A stretch of 64,000 nt of DNA from an uncultured Algibacter sp. (GCA_947502405.1 CANMZT010000005.1:1-64000); one strand, 5' to 3'. Positions 1 through 9,418 are shown, counted from the first letter of the stretch. Notes: generated by a model from the letters alone, not told the origin. Numbers and translations are program-made.

Positions 1-114
1 CCTTATAGTTCTGAGTTTAGAAGTACATTGGTAATAAAATAATAATTTTTACTTGTTTTTTACCTCAGTTCTTTGTTGAAACAGTTGTTTTTTCACTTTG
101 TTTTAAAATTCCGA

Positions 115-681
115 TTACCAGAATTTATACCACTTTTTTTGTTCAGTCGGTAGTTCAGTCATTTCTGGTGGAACAGTTTTCGAACCCTCAATCAATCCGT
201 AAACTGCTGTATTAAATCCAGATTCTACATCTACGTCGTTTTGGCATTGTTGGATTATAAATGCAGTTGACATTGCACAAGCCACAGCCATTTCTTTTTC
301 GGTCAACTTGTGCTTTTTCATTATTTCGTTTGCTTTTGCTTGAGTCGAGTTTAATGATTGCAAAAAGTCAAGTTCAGTTTTTTGTATTTCAGCCGATTCC
401 ATTTTATCATTGTCAACAGTTACTCCCATATTCGATAAGATAGCTCCAATTACATTAATCAGTTCAGGCCCTTGTTCATTCGCCTGTTGTGAAAGTACTG
501 CCGTTCCAGGTTTAGCGTCATCGATATTCAGTCCGAATGATTTAAATAAGAATGAACCTGATAATCTTGCGGAAGTTGCAATTGCAGTTGCAGAATGAAC
601 TTCTCTATTTTTTCCAATCGCACTTGCAATTAGGTCAACTATTTCTCCTGTTGCTTTATTCTGATTTTGGGTTATTTCCAT
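115..681 (-). CDS. Conserved-looking hypothetical protein, 188 aa
   Basis: I do not recognise this protein. It opens with ATG at 681, has no signal peptide or membrane segment, and looks soluble and mainly helical. The middle carries an Ala-rich helical stretch (around residues 130-145), and the end is aromatic and basic (KKWYKFW). It stands alone: the nearest gene in the same direction begins about 185 bases upstream, and the space between holds an imperfect palindrome. The lack of partners and that flank suggest an accessory, possibly acquired, gene. Cytosolic location is an inference. Confidence 0.6.
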   Translation of the reverse strand: MEITQNQNKATGEIVDLIASAIGKNREVHSATAIATSARLSGSFLFKSFGLNIDDAKPGTAVLSQQANEQGPELINVIGAILSNMGVTVDNDKMESAEIQKTELDFLQSLNSTQAKANEIMKKHKLTEKEMAVACAMSTAFIIQQCQNDVDVESGFNTAVYGLIEGSKTVPPEMTELPTEQKKWYKFW

Positions 682-710
682 TTATTGAGTTTGTTTGGGC
701 AATTGTTTAC

Positions 711-747
711 AACGTTTAGATATGGTTTCGTTTTAATGAACTATATC
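711..747. repeat. Imperfect palindrome upstream of the 188-aa gene
   Basis: The core AACGTT (711-716) is followed by a hairpin of GATATGGTT (719-727) and AACTATATC (739-747), nine pairs with one G-T wobble. It resembles the boundary of the exported RidA gene near 40.8 kb only in general design. It could be a recombination boundary or merely a leader hairpin. Confidence 0.25.
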
Positions 748-865
748 GTTCGATAAGCGAAGTTATACTTTTCTCATTCAAAAATCAATAAGCACAACTA
801 CCTATTTCAAAGCAATATTTTAATCCTTTTTAGAAATATTTTGATCCTCAATAAGCTAATTGTAC

Positions 866-1513
866 TTAAACTACTTTAAGCAAATCCTTAGGCGTTTGCA
901 ATATAAAGTCTGCACCTTGAGCTATTAATTCTTGCGGGTCTCTAAATCCCCATGATACACCAACGGCAAGCATATTGGCGTTTTTCGCAACTAAAATATC
1001 AACGTCAGTATCACCAACGTAAATGGCTTCTTCAGGGTTTACATTTAGATTTTTACAAAGTTGCAAAAGTACTTGTGGATTTGGTTTTTTTAGAGCTTCT
1101 TCTTTTAATCCATAAACGGGATTCAAGTAATCAGGCAATAGGGCTTTGGCAACTTTTTTGGTTAAGCTATCTTCTTTATTAGAAAGTACAGCTAGCTTTA
1201 ATTTTTTAGTGTTTAGTGTATCTAAAAGTTCAAGAATCCCATCATAGGGCATGGTTTTATTAGTGCAATTTTTACTGTAAACTTCCATCATGTTGATCAG
1301 ACATTCATCAATTTCACTTTGTTTAGGGGCGGTATCTGGAAGTGCTTTTATTACCAAACTCTTAACGCCACTACCTACAAATGTTTTATAGGTGTCATAA
1401 TCATAAGTTGGGTAATGGCGCTTCGCCAAAACAGTATTCATAGCATCAGCAATATCTCCAATGGAGTTTACTAATGTGCCATCTAAATCAAAAATAATTG
1501 CTTTGTATGTCAT
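866..1513 (-). CDS. HAD-superfamily hydrolase, phosphoglycolate phosphatase-like
   Basis: Predicted cytosolic phosphatase of the haloacid dehalogenase superfamily. Motif I, DLDGTLVNS, starts at Asp9, the usual nucleophile, with Asp11 as general acid. Motif II is the LSNK near residue 110, motif III the KKPNP lysine near 142, and motif IV GDTDVDI near 168 binds Mg. A helical cap lies between motifs I and II, as in the Gph/PGP subgroup. At 215 aa the length is normal. It starts 9 bases after the carbonic anhydrase stop, so the two are probably cotranscribed. Phosphoglycolate is the textbook substrate of the subgroup, but the true substrate cannot be read from sequence. Confidence 0.85.
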   Translation of the reverse strand: MTYKAIIFDLDGTLVNSIGDIADAMNTVLAKRHYPTYDYDTYKTFVGSGVKSLVIKALPDTAPKQSEIDECLINMMEVYSKNCTNKTMPYDGILELLDTLNTKKLKLAVLSNKEDSLTKKVAKALLPDYLNPVYGLKEEALKKPNPQVLLQLCKNLNVNPEEAIYVGDTDVDILVAKNANMLAVGVSWGFRDPQELIAQGADFILQTPKDLLKVV

Positions 1514-1522
1514 AGTTACTTT

Positions 1523-2299
1523 TTAATAATGATAAGTTACTTTTCGTTCATTTATAGGTTGCTCATTTCTATAATTATTTAAGGGCATATTATTTCTTAA
1601 TTTTATCACTTCTTCAACTGACAAAACTATAGGTTCTTTAAAAACTATCCAATTAACACCTTCGCTACAGGGGGGCGTTGTTAATGAGCCACCATATGAG
1701 TAATAATGTTTATCCTCAAGTAATAAGCTAGACAAATCTATTTTTTGGTGAATATCTTTTACAGCACCATTTTCTAATGGTAAAAAACTTTCTAAAAACT
1801 CAAATAATTGACTTTCTTCGCCTTCTTCCCCAAGTAGACCAAGTACGGTAATTTTTCCAGATTTACTTACATGTACAAGATGCATTTCAACAGGATAAAT
1901 TAATCCATTAATTTTGTGTTCTGATGGTTCGTGAAAATGAATTTGTTTTAAATAATAGGTTTCATTTTTATAGTTTATAGAATCACCAGCTTCAAAATCA
2001 AATTGAATAGAATGTCCGTTATTTTCTACTTCCTTAATGAGCGTTGTAGGGGTATATTGTATTTTTAAATCACCTTGAAGTTTTATTGAGTCAACTCGCC
2101 TATGAATTATATTTATAGGAGATTGTTTATTACCATCACAATCTGAGTTTTTTTCAATTTCAATCCAATGCTCTGGTGATGTTTCTCCAGAATAACTCCA
2201 ATGCGCATGTGCTAAATGTGACTTATGCTTTTCTTTATCATATTGCACACAAGAAAAAATTAGTAGTAATAGAGTAAAACAGATTAAGTTAGTTTTCAT
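1523..2299 (-). CDS. Alpha-class carbonic anhydrase, lipoprotein
   Basis: Interconverts CO2 and bicarbonate in the periplasm or at the cell surface. The N terminus is a lipoprotein signal with lipobox Cys17 (LIFSC). The zinc ligands of the alpha class are all visible: His121 and His123 in IHFHEP and His140 in EMHLVHV, with the supporting Glu127 in SEH. The substrate-pocket signature LTTPPCSEGV follows near residue 205, and Cys54 could form the usual disulfide with the Cys of that motif. The length of 258 aa fits the family. It sits directly ahead of the HAD phosphatase gene and 94 bases after the TfoX-like gene. A membrane-anchored external alpha-CA is normal for bacteria that need to trap CO2 or bicarbonate. 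Confidence 0.93.
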   Translation of the reverse strand: MKTNLICFTLLLLIFSCVQYDKEKHKSHLAHAHWSYSGETSPEHWIEIEKNSDCDGNKQSPINIIHRRVDSIKLQGDLKIQYTPTTLIKEVENNGHSIQFDFEAGDSINYKNETYYLKQIHFHEPSEHKINGLIYPVEMHLVHVSKSGKITVLGLLGEEGEESQLFEFLESFLPLENGAVKDIHQKIDLSSLLLEDKHYYSYGGSLTTPPCSEGVNWIVFKEPIVLSVEEVIKLRNNMPLNNYRNEQPINERKVTYHY

Positions 2300-2323
2300 A
2301 AATTCTTATATTGAAATATAAGG

Positions 2324-2331
2324 CAAAACTA
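2324..2331 (-). promoter_or_regulatory. Possible -7 box for the carbonic anhydrase gene
   Basis: CAAAACTA reads TAGTTTTG on the minus strand, an exact match to the Bacteroidota -7 consensus TAnnTTTG. A TTG lies 16 bases upstream, shorter than the usual 19-21, so this is weak. Confidence 0.3.
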
Positions 2332-2393
2332 CACATATTGAAATCTACAAAAACTTACTTTTGTCAGTTTTATATAAGAAATATAAGAAGTTT

Positions 2394-2765
2394 TTAACTA
2401 TTTCGTTTTCGGGATTTACTAGCTTTTGCTAATGGGTTAAATTTAAGACATAAATCTAACCAATAAGATAAATCTTCTTCATTATCAAAACCATCTGGAG
2501 TTACAAAAATATAGCCTTTCATCGGGCGCCCTGTAAAATCCATAGGTAAGCATTCGGGTTTTTTGAGTTCTTTTAAGTAAGTGTCTTCACCAATTCTAGC
2601 CATTAGTAAACTGTCTCCAAATTTTTTATCGATATGTATGCCACACAGCATTTTGTTATCTACTTTAAAGCACAAACCACCCATCATTTTAAGTTCCGAA
2701 AAACTAATATGTTTTTCTTTGAGTTGTTGCCGGATTCTATCTGCTAAATATTCATCGTAAGCCAT
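2394..2765 (-). CDS. TfoX N-terminal domain protein
   Basis: A 123-aa protein made of the TfoX-N fold alone. The typical order can be read: an N-terminal helix (DEYLADRIRQQL), the MMGGLCFKVDNKMLCGI strand pair around residues 27-43, and MDFTGRPMKGYIFV in the second half. TfoX itself regulates competence in Haemophilus, but single-domain TfoX-N proteins have no established role and nothing here links this one to DNA uptake. Its start overlaps the end of the upstream membrane protein by 14 bases, which implies translational coupling. The C terminus is short and basic (SKSRKRNS). Confidence 0.8.
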   Translation of the reverse strand: MAYDEYLADRIRQQLKEKHISFSELKMMGGLCFKVDNKMLCGIHIDKKFGDSLLMARIGEDTYLKELKKPECLPMDFTGRPMKGYIFVTPDGFDNEEDLSYWLDLCLKFNPLAKASKSRKRNS

Positions 2766-3876
2766 TTCTTTTGGTTTTAAAAGTATCTACCAACTTTCGT
2801 ATTAGATTATAAACAAAAGTATTGGTTTTAGCATAGTGAAAAGATATAAAACAAACAGCTAACATAAATAAAACGGCTCCGAATATTGCTGTAGTGGGTT
2901 CTAAGGATTTACTTAAAAATTTTTTGAGACCATAACCTGTGAAACTTCCGTAAAGTAAAATGAAGTGTATAACGTAAATGGATAGTGTTTTCTCGCCAAT
3001 CCGAGCAATAATTGATTGTTTTAAGAATTGCTCTAAAGCATAAAAGAGACCAAATAGAATAAGTACATTTCCAAGTCTAGTAAAAAGATAATTATAGTCG
3101 GCACTCATTTTAAACAGTTCAATAGTCGTTAAATAGCTAAGTTTTGTTAGGAATAATGAAGAGAAATAAATAAGAAAAACACCAACTGCAAAAAAAGTAA
3201 TAATGGTTGAGAGTTTAAATTTATCACGGTGTACATGCCTGAAAAATACGGTTGAAATAAAAGCTCCAAAAGCTGAGTAGCCAAACCAAGGTAAAATGGT
3301 AAATACGGAACCGTTTGTTTTTGTTAAATAGTTTGCAATAAACACGGGGATGTTTTCTAAAGTTATAGTTCTATATAGTGGTTCAGAAACAAAGCAGACA
3401 AAACCAATCACAAACAATACAATAGAAAAAAGATAACTATGCTTCTTAAAAATAGTGTGTAAACCCACTAAGAAAATCAAAGACAATCCGATGCATTGTA
3501 ATACATCAATCACAAAAAAGTAAGAATTAAAATATCCAGATAACCAACTGAAAATATTAATACGTAAACTATACCCAATAGCTAAGAGTAATAATCCTCT
3601 AAATAGGCCTTTTTTTATTCTGGGTTTATCATTGCCTTTTTCATAGGCGCGTAATAATAAATAAGCAAAAACTAGTCCTGAAATAGTAAAAAAGGTAGGA
3701 GCAGTAATACCTCTAAAGTAAGACCAGATATTATATAGAGTGTTAGAATTATCTCTATAGGCAGGAGATAGTAATGTGTCTATAAAATGACCTTGCAACA
3801 TCATTAAAATAGCAAATGCTCTAACAGCATCAATAAAATATAAGCGATTAGGTTGCGCCATAGACTGGATTATCAT
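2752..3876 (-). CDS. Multi-spanning acyltransferase-like membrane protein (DUF1624/HGSNAT type)
   Basis: An inner-membrane protein of 374 aa with about ten hydrophobic segments. The N terminus, RLYFIDAVRAFAILMMLQGH, is the signature of membrane acyltransferases of the DUF1624 / heparan-alpha-glucosaminide N-acetyltransferase group; the His after LMMLQG is the residue expected to act in acyl transfer. A second ATG (MAQPNRL, start at 3861) could be used instead of the one at 3876. The acceptor substrate is unknown; cell-envelope sugar acetylation is the general theme of the family. It is the first gene of a minus-strand run with the TfoX-N gene, and it diverges from the AGCS symporter gene 68 bases away. 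Confidence 0.75.
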   Translation of the reverse strand: MIIQSMAQPNRLYFIDAVRAFAILMMLQGHFIDTLLSPAYRDNSNTLYNIWSYFRGITAPTFFTISGLVFAYLLLRAYEKGNDKPRIKKGLFRGLLLLAIGYSLRINIFSWLSGYFNSYFFVIDVLQCIGLSLIFLVGLHTIFKKHSYLFSIVLFVIGFVCFVSEPLYRTITLENIPVFIANYLTKTNGSVFTILPWFGYSAFGAFISTVFFRHVHRDKFKLSTIITFFAVGVFLIYFSSLFLTKLSYLTTIELFKMSADYNYLFTRLGNVLILFGLFYALEQFLKQSIIARIGEKTLSIYVIHFILLYGSFTGYGLKKFLSKSLEPTTAIFGAVLFMLAVCFISFHYAKTNTFVYNLIRKLVDTFKTKRNGLR

Positions 3877-3944
3877 GCTAAATATACCTTTAATTAATTG
3901 AAATGTTTGTAAAGTGATATATTTATAAAATATAAAACTTTTTC

Positions 3945-5309
3945 ATGGAGCAACTCATTAAAGATTTTTCAAATTATGCTTGGGGCTTACCCTTAGTAAT
4001 TTTGTTAATAGGTGGCGGGTTGTATTTATTAGTCTTATCTAAGTTTTTACCATTTCGATACTTAGGCCATGCGATTGATGTACTTAGAGGTAAATATGAT
4101 GACCCTAATGATCCTGGTCAAATCTCACACTTTAAAGCTTTAACTACAGCATTGTCTTCTACAATTGGTATGGGAAATATAGCAGGTGTTGCTGTTGCTA
4201 TTTCGGTTGGAGGACCAGGAGCCATGTTTTGGATGTGGGTGAGTGCTATTGTAGGTATGTCAACTAAATTTTTCACATCCACTTTAGCGATTATGTATCG
4301 AGGAAAAGATAGTGCAGGTGAATTGCAAGGTGGCCCTATGTATTTTATAACCGAAGGTTTAGGAAAATCTTGGAAACCTTTAGCGGTTATGTTTAGCATT
4401 TTTGGAATGGTTGGCGCATTGCCAGTTGTAAACGTGAATCAATTAACACAAGCTATAAATGATATTATATTAATTCCGAATGGTGTTGAAGTTGGTTTAA
4501 AATCGAATTTAATTTTAGCTTTTATTTTGGTTGCCTTAACTTCAGTAATTATACTTGGAGGGTTAAAACGCATCAGTAATGCAGCATCTAAAATGGTGCC
4601 TTCTATGGTATTGTTATATTTTGTATTGGTGTTGTTTATTTTGATTTCTAATTATGAAGTGGTACCGAAATATTTTGTGATGATTTTTACAGATGCTTTT
4701 TCAGCAGATTATTATGAAGGTGATGCCTTTATGGGAGGTGTTTTAGGCGCTTTGATTTTACTGGGAATTAGAAGAGGCGCATTCTCAAATGAAGCTGGAA
4801 TTGGAACTGCTCCCATGGCACATGGTGCAGCAAAAACAGACGAACCCGTTCGAGAAGGCTTAGTGGCCATGTTAGGGCCAGCTATAGATACTTTAATTGT
4901 TTGTACGTTAACTGCTTTGGCTATTTTAGTTACAGGTGTATGGCAAACCACTTCGGATAACGGTGTTAGTTTAACAGCTTCAGCTTTTAATCATGTAATG
5001 CCTGTTTATGGTAAATATTTACTCATGGTCTGTGTGGCTATTTTTAGTATTTCATCATTGTTTTCGTATGCGTATTACGGGTCTAAATGTTTGTCTTTTT
5101 TAATTGGAGCTGATAGAAAGCATTATTATAATTACATTTATATCCTGAGTATTATACTTGCTGCCACCACACCGTTTAGTGTGATGTTGAATTTAATTGA
5201 TGGTGTTTTTGCGCTCATGGCAATTCCTACGATGCTAGCAACTATAATTCTAGCACCTAAAGTGGTTAAAGAAATTAAGGCATACTTAGAAAGATTAAAT
5301 AAAACTTAA
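3945..5309 (+). CDS. Sodium:alanine symporter, AGCS family
   Basis: Cotransports a small amino acid (typically alanine or glycine) with Na+ across the inner membrane. The protein is 454 aa with about ten or eleven membrane segments. Family signatures are clear: the Gly-rich STIGMGNIAGVAVAISVGGPG segment near residues 71-91, LQGGPMYFI near 127, and RGAFSNEAGIGTAPMAHGA near 277-295. The start at 3945 gives a normal N terminus without extra sequence. It is followed by a repeat-rich gap of about 100 bases and then a second, unrelated sodium symporter system. Substrate choice is inferred from the family only. Confidence 0.93.
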   Translation: MEQLIKDFSNYAWGLPLVILLIGGGLYLLVLSKFLPFRYLGHAIDVLRGKYDDPNDPGQISHFKALTTALSSTIGMGNIAGVAVAISVGGPGAMFWMWVSAIVGMSTKFFTSTLAIMYRGKDSAGELQGGPMYFITEGLGKSWKPLAVMFSIFGMVGALPVVNVNQLTQAINDIILIPNGVEVGLKSNLILAFILVALTSVIILGGLKRISNAASKMVPSMVLLYFVLVLFILISNYEVVPKYFVMIFTDAFSADYYEGDAFMGGVLGALILLGIRRGAFSNEAGIGTAPMAHGAAKTDEPVREGLVAMLGPAIDTLIVCTLTALAILVTGVWQTTSDNGVSLTASAFNHVMPVYGKYLLMVCVAIFSISSLFSYAYYGSKCLSFLIGADRKHYYNYIYILSIILAATTPFSVMLNLIDGVFALMAIPTMLATIILAPKVVKEIKAYLERLNKT

Positions 5310-5331
5310 AATATTAATTGATTTCCGAATT

Positions 5332-5360
5332 CCCCTCTTTGGAGGGGTTAGGGGTGGGTT
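5332..5360. repeat. Short GC-rich hairpin repeat
   Basis: CCCCTC (5332-5337) pairs with GAGGGG (5342-5347) over a TTTG loop and is followed by TTAGGGGTGGG. Its G content stands out sharply against the AT-rich surroundings. There is no T-run, so it is more likely a dispersed repeat than an intrinsic terminator. Confidence 0.5.
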
Positions 5361-5400
5361 GCGTTAGTCCCGATAGCTATCGGGATTTGTGGTAACGCCC
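5361..5400 (-). repeat. Structured dispersed repeat, copy a (short form)
   Basis: The ends GCGTTA (5361-5366) and TAACGC (5393-5398) pair, and the inside holds the perfect palindrome TCCCGATAGCTATCGGGA (5368-5385). The orientation is set by the conserved GGGCGTTACCAC end, which reads on the minus strand. This is a shortened member of the family described in the findings; only one of the two internal arms is present. Confidence 0.7.
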
Positions 5401-5414
5401 AAAAAGATAAAATT

Positions 5415-5672
5415 ATGACAGATAAAAAAAATGCAAAGGCTTATTGGAAAGAGAATATTAGGTATGTTCTGATTTTAATGGCGATATGGTTTATAGTGTC
5501 TTTTGGCGCTGGAATATTGTTTAAAGATGCGCTTAATTCGGTTAAAATCGGAGGTTTTAAACTGGGGTTTTGGTTTGCACAACAAGGGTCTATGTACGTA
5601 TTTGTGATTTTGATTTTTGTGTATGTGCGTTTGATGAATAAATTGGATAAAAAATACGGATATGATGCATAG
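5415..5672 (+). CDS. DUF4212 protein, small subunit of a sodium/solute symporter
   Basis: An 85-aa membrane protein with two hydrophobic segments (roughly residues 15-37 and 50-72). It has the family's N-terminal AYWKENIRYVLILMAIW pattern and a FWFAQQGSMYVFV second helix. DUF4212 proteins are encoded directly before SSS-family permeases and are regarded as small partner subunits. Here the stop overlaps the start of such a permease by 11 bases, which supports a coupled pair. A charged tail (NKLDKKYGYDA) follows the second helix. Confidence 0.88.
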   Translation: MTDKKNAKAYWKENIRYVLILMAIWFIVSFGAGILFKDALNSVKIGGFKLGFWFAQQGSMYVFVILIFVYVRLMNKLDKKYGYDA

Positions 5673-7386
5673 TTTATTGGTGGAAGGCATGGGTGTGCAA
5701 AACTGGACGTACATTTTAGTAGGGATAACATTTACACTATACATCGGAATTGCGATATGGTCTAGAGCAGGATCTACCAAAGAGTTTTATGTTGCTGGAG
5801 GTGGCGTGTCTCCGTTAGCCAATGGGATGGCAACGGCTGCGGATTGGATGAGTGCTGCATCGTTTATTTCCATGGCAGGAATCATATCTTTTGCGGGGTA
5901 CGATGGCGCGGTATATTTAATGGGGTGGACTGGTGGCTATGTGCTATTAGCTTTACTATTAGCGCCTTATTTGCGAAAGTTTGGAAAGTTTACTGTACCC
6001 GACTTTATAGGCGATAGATATTACTCCAAAACCGCCCGAATAGTAGCTGTATTTTGTGCATTATTGGTATCATTTACCTATGTAGCAGGACAAATGCGTG
6101 GCGTTGGTATTGTATTTTCGCGTTTTTTAGAAGTAGATATAAATACAGGTGTAATTATTGGTATGCTAATCGTTCTATTTTATGCAGTACTAGGCGGTAT
6201 GAAAGGTATTACATATACTCAAGTAGCACAATATTGCGTGCTAATTTTTGCATTTATGGTGCCAGCTATTTTTATATCTATTCAGATCACGGGGAACCCA
6301 ATTCCGCAACTTGGTTTTGGTGGTGAATTAACTGATGGCTCTGGAACGTATTTATTAGATAAACTTGATGGTTTAAGTACCGAATTAGGTTTTGCTGAAT
6401 ATACTGAAGGTTCAAAATCTATGATAGATATTTTTGCTATAACTCTAGCGCTAATGGTTGGTACAGCAGGTTTGCCACATGTAATTGTTAGGTTTTTTAC
6501 TGTAAAGCGTGTTAAAGATGCCCGTAAATCTGCAGGAATAGCCTTGTTGTTAATTGTATTGTTATATTCAACAGCTCCGGCAGTTGCGGTGTTTGCTAGA
6601 ACAAATATGATTGAAACAGTTTCTAATAAACCGTATGCTGATGTACCAGATTGGTTTACAAAATGGGAAACCACGGGTTTAATAAGTTTTACCGACAAAA
6701 ATAACGACGGATTAATTAAATACGTGGCCAATAAAGAGCAAAACGAATTAGTTGTTGATAGAGATATTATGGTGCTCGCAAATCCAGAAATTGCAAACCT
6801 ACCAGATTGGGTTATAGCTCTGGTTGCAGCAGGTGGATTAGCAGCAGCATTATCAACTGCAGCTGGATTACTCTTAGTAATTTCAGCATCTGTATCTCAC
6901 GATTTAATCAAAAAAATAGTCAACCCAAAAATCTCTGAAAAAGGGGAGCTAATTACTGCACGTTTATCGGCAGTTGGAGCTGTTTGTGTTGCTGGTTATT
7001 TTGGTATAAATCCGCCAGGGTTTGTCGCCGCCGTTGTGGCATTGGCGTTTGGGCTTGCCGCAGCATCCTTTTTTCCGGCTATTATCTTAGGTATTTTTTA
7101 TAAACGCATGAACAAAGAAGGCGCCATTGCTGGTATGGTGGTAGGTATTACTGCTATGTTACTTTACATGATAAAATACAAGTTAGGATGGTTTGATGAA
7201 ACGCTTCCTGATAAAAGCGAGTGGTGGTTTGGTATATCACCTGAAGGCTTTGGTAGTATTGCAATGCTTTTAAATTTTATAGTTTCAATCTTAATTATGA
7301 AATTTACACCAGCACCACCGCAGGATGTTCAAGAGATTGTAGAAAATATTAGAATTCCAAGTGGAGCAGGAGAGGCGACACATTAA
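5662..7386 (+). CDS. Sodium:solute symporter (SSS family), acetate-permease-like large subunit
   Basis: An inner-membrane permease of 574 aa with about 13 membrane segments. The N-terminal EFYVAGGGVSPLANGMATAA and AADWMSAASFISMAG segments are characteristic of the SSS branch that includes the cation/acetate symporter ActP. The hydrophilic insert around residues 310-375 (DKNNDGLIKYV and neighbours) is typical of the two-component VC_2705-like subgroup. Two adjacent ATGs (5662, 5665) both fit and overlap the DUF4212 gene. The acetyl-CoA synthetase gene follows 119 bases later on the same strand, which supports acetate or another short carboxylate as substrate. That inference rests on neighbourhood and family. 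Confidence 0.9.
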   Translation: MMHSLLVEGMGVQNWTYILVGITFTLYIGIAIWSRAGSTKEFYVAGGGVSPLANGMATAADWMSAASFISMAGIISFAGYDGAVYLMGWTGGYVLLALLLAPYLRKFGKFTVPDFIGDRYYSKTARIVAVFCALLVSFTYVAGQMRGVGIVFSRFLEVDINTGVIIGMLIVLFYAVLGGMKGITYTQVAQYCVLIFAFMVPAIFISIQITGNPIPQLGFGGELTDGSGTYLLDKLDGLSTELGFAEYTEGSKSMIDIFAITLALMVGTAGLPHVIVRFFTVKRVKDARKSAGIALLLIVLLYSTAPAVAVFARTNMIETVSNKPYADVPDWFTKWETTGLISFTDKNNDGLIKYVANKEQNELVVDRDIMVLANPEIANLPDWVIALVAAGGLAAALSTAAGLLLVISASVSHDLIKKIVNPKISEKGELITARLSAVGAVCVAGYFGINPPGFVAAVVALAFGLAAASFFPAIILGIFYKRMNKEGAIAGMVVGITAMLLYMIKYKLGWFDETLPDKSEWWFGISPEGFGSIAMLLNFIVSILIMKFTPAPPQDVQEIVENIRIPSGAGEATH

Positions 7387-7505
7387 TGTGCTTGTAGTGT
7401 TTTCTGTGTAAGTATTAATGTTGTTAGTAGAAAAAACTCAATAAATATTTAATATTTTGCTATTTTAGAACGCATATTAAAACATCAATTATTTAAAGCT
7501 GTCCA

Positions 7506-9410
7506 ATGAGTAATTACCACATAAAACATCTAGAAGAATACTACCAAGTTTATAGGAAATCGGTTAGAGAACCTGAAAATTTTTGGGAAGAAATAGCCGA
7601 AGAACATTTTATGTGGCAACGCAAATGGGATAATGTATTGAGTTGGGATTTTTCAAAGCCAGAAGTAAAATGGTTTGAAGGTGCGCAACTTAACATTACA
7701 GAAAACTGTATAGATAGACATTTATCAACTAGAGGTAATAAAACGGCCATTCTTTTTGAACCAAACGACCCAAAAGAAGCTGCAGAACATATCACATACA
7801 ATCAGCTGCACGAAAGAGTCAATCAATTCGCTAATGTTTTAAAAAACCAAGGCATAAAAAAGGGAGACCGAGTTTGTATTTATTTACCCATGATTCCTGA
7901 ATTAGCCATTTCTGTTTTAGCATGTGCAAGAATTGGTGCCATTCACTCTGTGGTATTCGCAGGCTTTTCAGCAACAGCATTATCAACTCGTATTAACGAT
8001 TCTGACTGCAAAATGGTTATTACAAGTGATGGTTCATACAGAGGTGCAAAAACCATTGATTTAAAAGGTATCGTAGATGATGCTTTGGAAGATTGTAATG
8101 TAGAAACCGTTTTAGTAGTAAAGCGAATTAATTCAGAAATAGAAATGAAAGATGGTCGTGATAAATGGTTACAACCGCTTTTAGATACTGCTTCAGTAGA
8201 CTGCGAAGCTGAAGTCATGAATGCTGAGGATCCATTATTTATTCTATACACATCAGGCTCCACAGGAAAACCAAAAGGTATGGTGCATACCACAGCAGGT
8301 TATATGGTGCATACCGCTTACACATTTAAAAACGTATTCCAATACAGAGAAAATGATGTGTATTGGTGTACCGCAGATGTTGGTTGGATTACAGGACATA
8401 GTTATATAGTTTACGGCCCATTAGCGAACGGAGCAACCACAGTGATGTTTGAAGGTGTACCAAGTTATCCAGATTTTGGGCGTTTTTGGGAGATTGTAGA
8501 TAAACATAAAGTAAACCAATTTTACACAGCTCCAACAGCCATTAGAGCTCTAGCAAAAGAAGGATTAGAACTCGTTGAAAAACACGATTTATCATCACTT
8601 AAAGTTTTAGGGTCAGTTGGCGAACCTATTAACGAAGAAGCGTGGCATTGGTACAATGACAATGTTGGAAAAAAGAAAAGCCCAATAGTAGATACCTGGT
8701 GGCAAACCGAAACAGGGGGTATTATGATAACGCCAATTCCGTTTGTAACACCAACAAAACCAACCTATGCAACCTTGCCGTTTATTGGTATACAGCCAGC
8801 TTTAATGGATGAAAATGGTAATGAACTAAGAGGCAATCAAGTAGAAGGAAGATTATGTATAAAATTCCCATGGCCAAGTATGGCACGAACTATTTGGGGT
8901 AATCATCAGCGCTACAAGGATACTTATTTTTCAGCTTTTGAAAACAAATATTTTACTGGCGACGGCGCTCTAAGAGACGAAGTGGGGTATTACAGAATTA
9001 CAGGTAGAGTAGATGATGTGATTATTGTTTCTGGACACAATCTGGGAACCGCACCAATTGAAGATGCCGTTAACGAGCATCCAGCAGTTGCAGAATCAGC
9101 TATTGTAGGTTTTCCACATGATGTTAAGGGGAATGCACTTTATGGCTATGTTATCTTAAAAGATACAGGAGAGAGCAGAAACCACGATAATTTGAGAAAA
9201 GAAATTAACCAGATTATCACAGAGCATATCGGACCTATAGCTAAACTAGACAAAATTCAATTTACAAGTGGTTTGCCAAAAACGCGTTCAGGAAAAATTA
9301 TGAGACGTATTTTACGAAAAATTGCTCATAAAGACACTAGTAATTTGGGAGATACCAGTACACTACTGAATCCTGAAGTGGTTCAGGATATTATGGATAA
9401 TGTGTTGTAG
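7506..9410 (+). CDS. acs: Acetyl-CoA synthetase (AMP-forming)
   Basis: Makes acetyl-CoA from acetate, ATP and CoA via acetyl-AMP in the cytosol. At 634 aa it is the normal length. The adenylate-forming P-loop YTSGSTGKPKGMVHT starts near residue 247, the acetate-binding and adenylation motif WWQTETGG lies near 400, and the C-terminal TRSGKIMRRILR near 591 carries the lysine that is acetylated in this family to switch the enzyme off. Its position after the DUF4212/SSS permease pair makes an acetate scavenging module. A structured repeat and a terminator follow the stop codon. Confidence 0.96.
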   Translation: MSNYHIKHLEEYYQVYRKSVREPENFWEEIAEEHFMWQRKWDNVLSWDFSKPEVKWFEGAQLNITENCIDRHLSTRGNKTAILFEPNDPKEAAEHITYNQLHERVNQFANVLKNQGIKKGDRVCIYLPMIPELAISVLACARIGAIHSVVFAGFSATALSTRINDSDCKMVITSDGSYRGAKTIDLKGIVDDALEDCNVETVLVVKRINSEIEMKDGRDKWLQPLLDTASVDCEAEVMNAEDPLFILYTSGSTGKPKGMVHTTAGYMVHTAYTFKNVFQYRENDVYWCTADVGWITGHSYIVYGPLANGATTVMFEGVPSYPDFGRFWEIVDKHKVNQFYTAPTAIRALAKEGLELVEKHDLSSLKVLGSVGEPINEEAWHWYNDNVGKKKSPIVDTWWQTETGGIMITPIPFVTPTKPTYATLPFIGIQPALMDENGNELRGNQVEGRLCIKFPWPSMARTIWGNHQRYKDTYFSAFENKYFTGDGALRDEVGYYRITGRVDDVIIVSGHNLGTAPIEDAVNEHPAVAESAIVGFPHDVKGNALYGYVILKDTGESRNHDNLRKEINQIITEHIGPIAKLDKIQFTSGLPKTRSGKIMRRILRKIAHKDTSNLGDTSTLLNPEVVQDIMDNVL

Positions 9411-9418
9411 AATTATTT

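Noticed and set aside
3877-3944. Riboswitch upstream of the AGCS symporter gene
   Set aside because: The gap is only 68 bases and AT-rich, too short for a glycine-type or other known amino-acid riboswitch.
5332-5347. CCCCTC/GAGGGG hairpin as terminator of the AGCS symporter gene
   Set aside because: No T-run follows in either direction; it looks like a dispersed repeat.
5441-5780. Minus-strand open frames opposite the DUF4212 and SSS genes
   Set aside because: They lie antisense to well-supported membrane-protein genes and show no family pattern. AT-rich coding sequence for hydrophobic residues leaves open antisense frames by chance.
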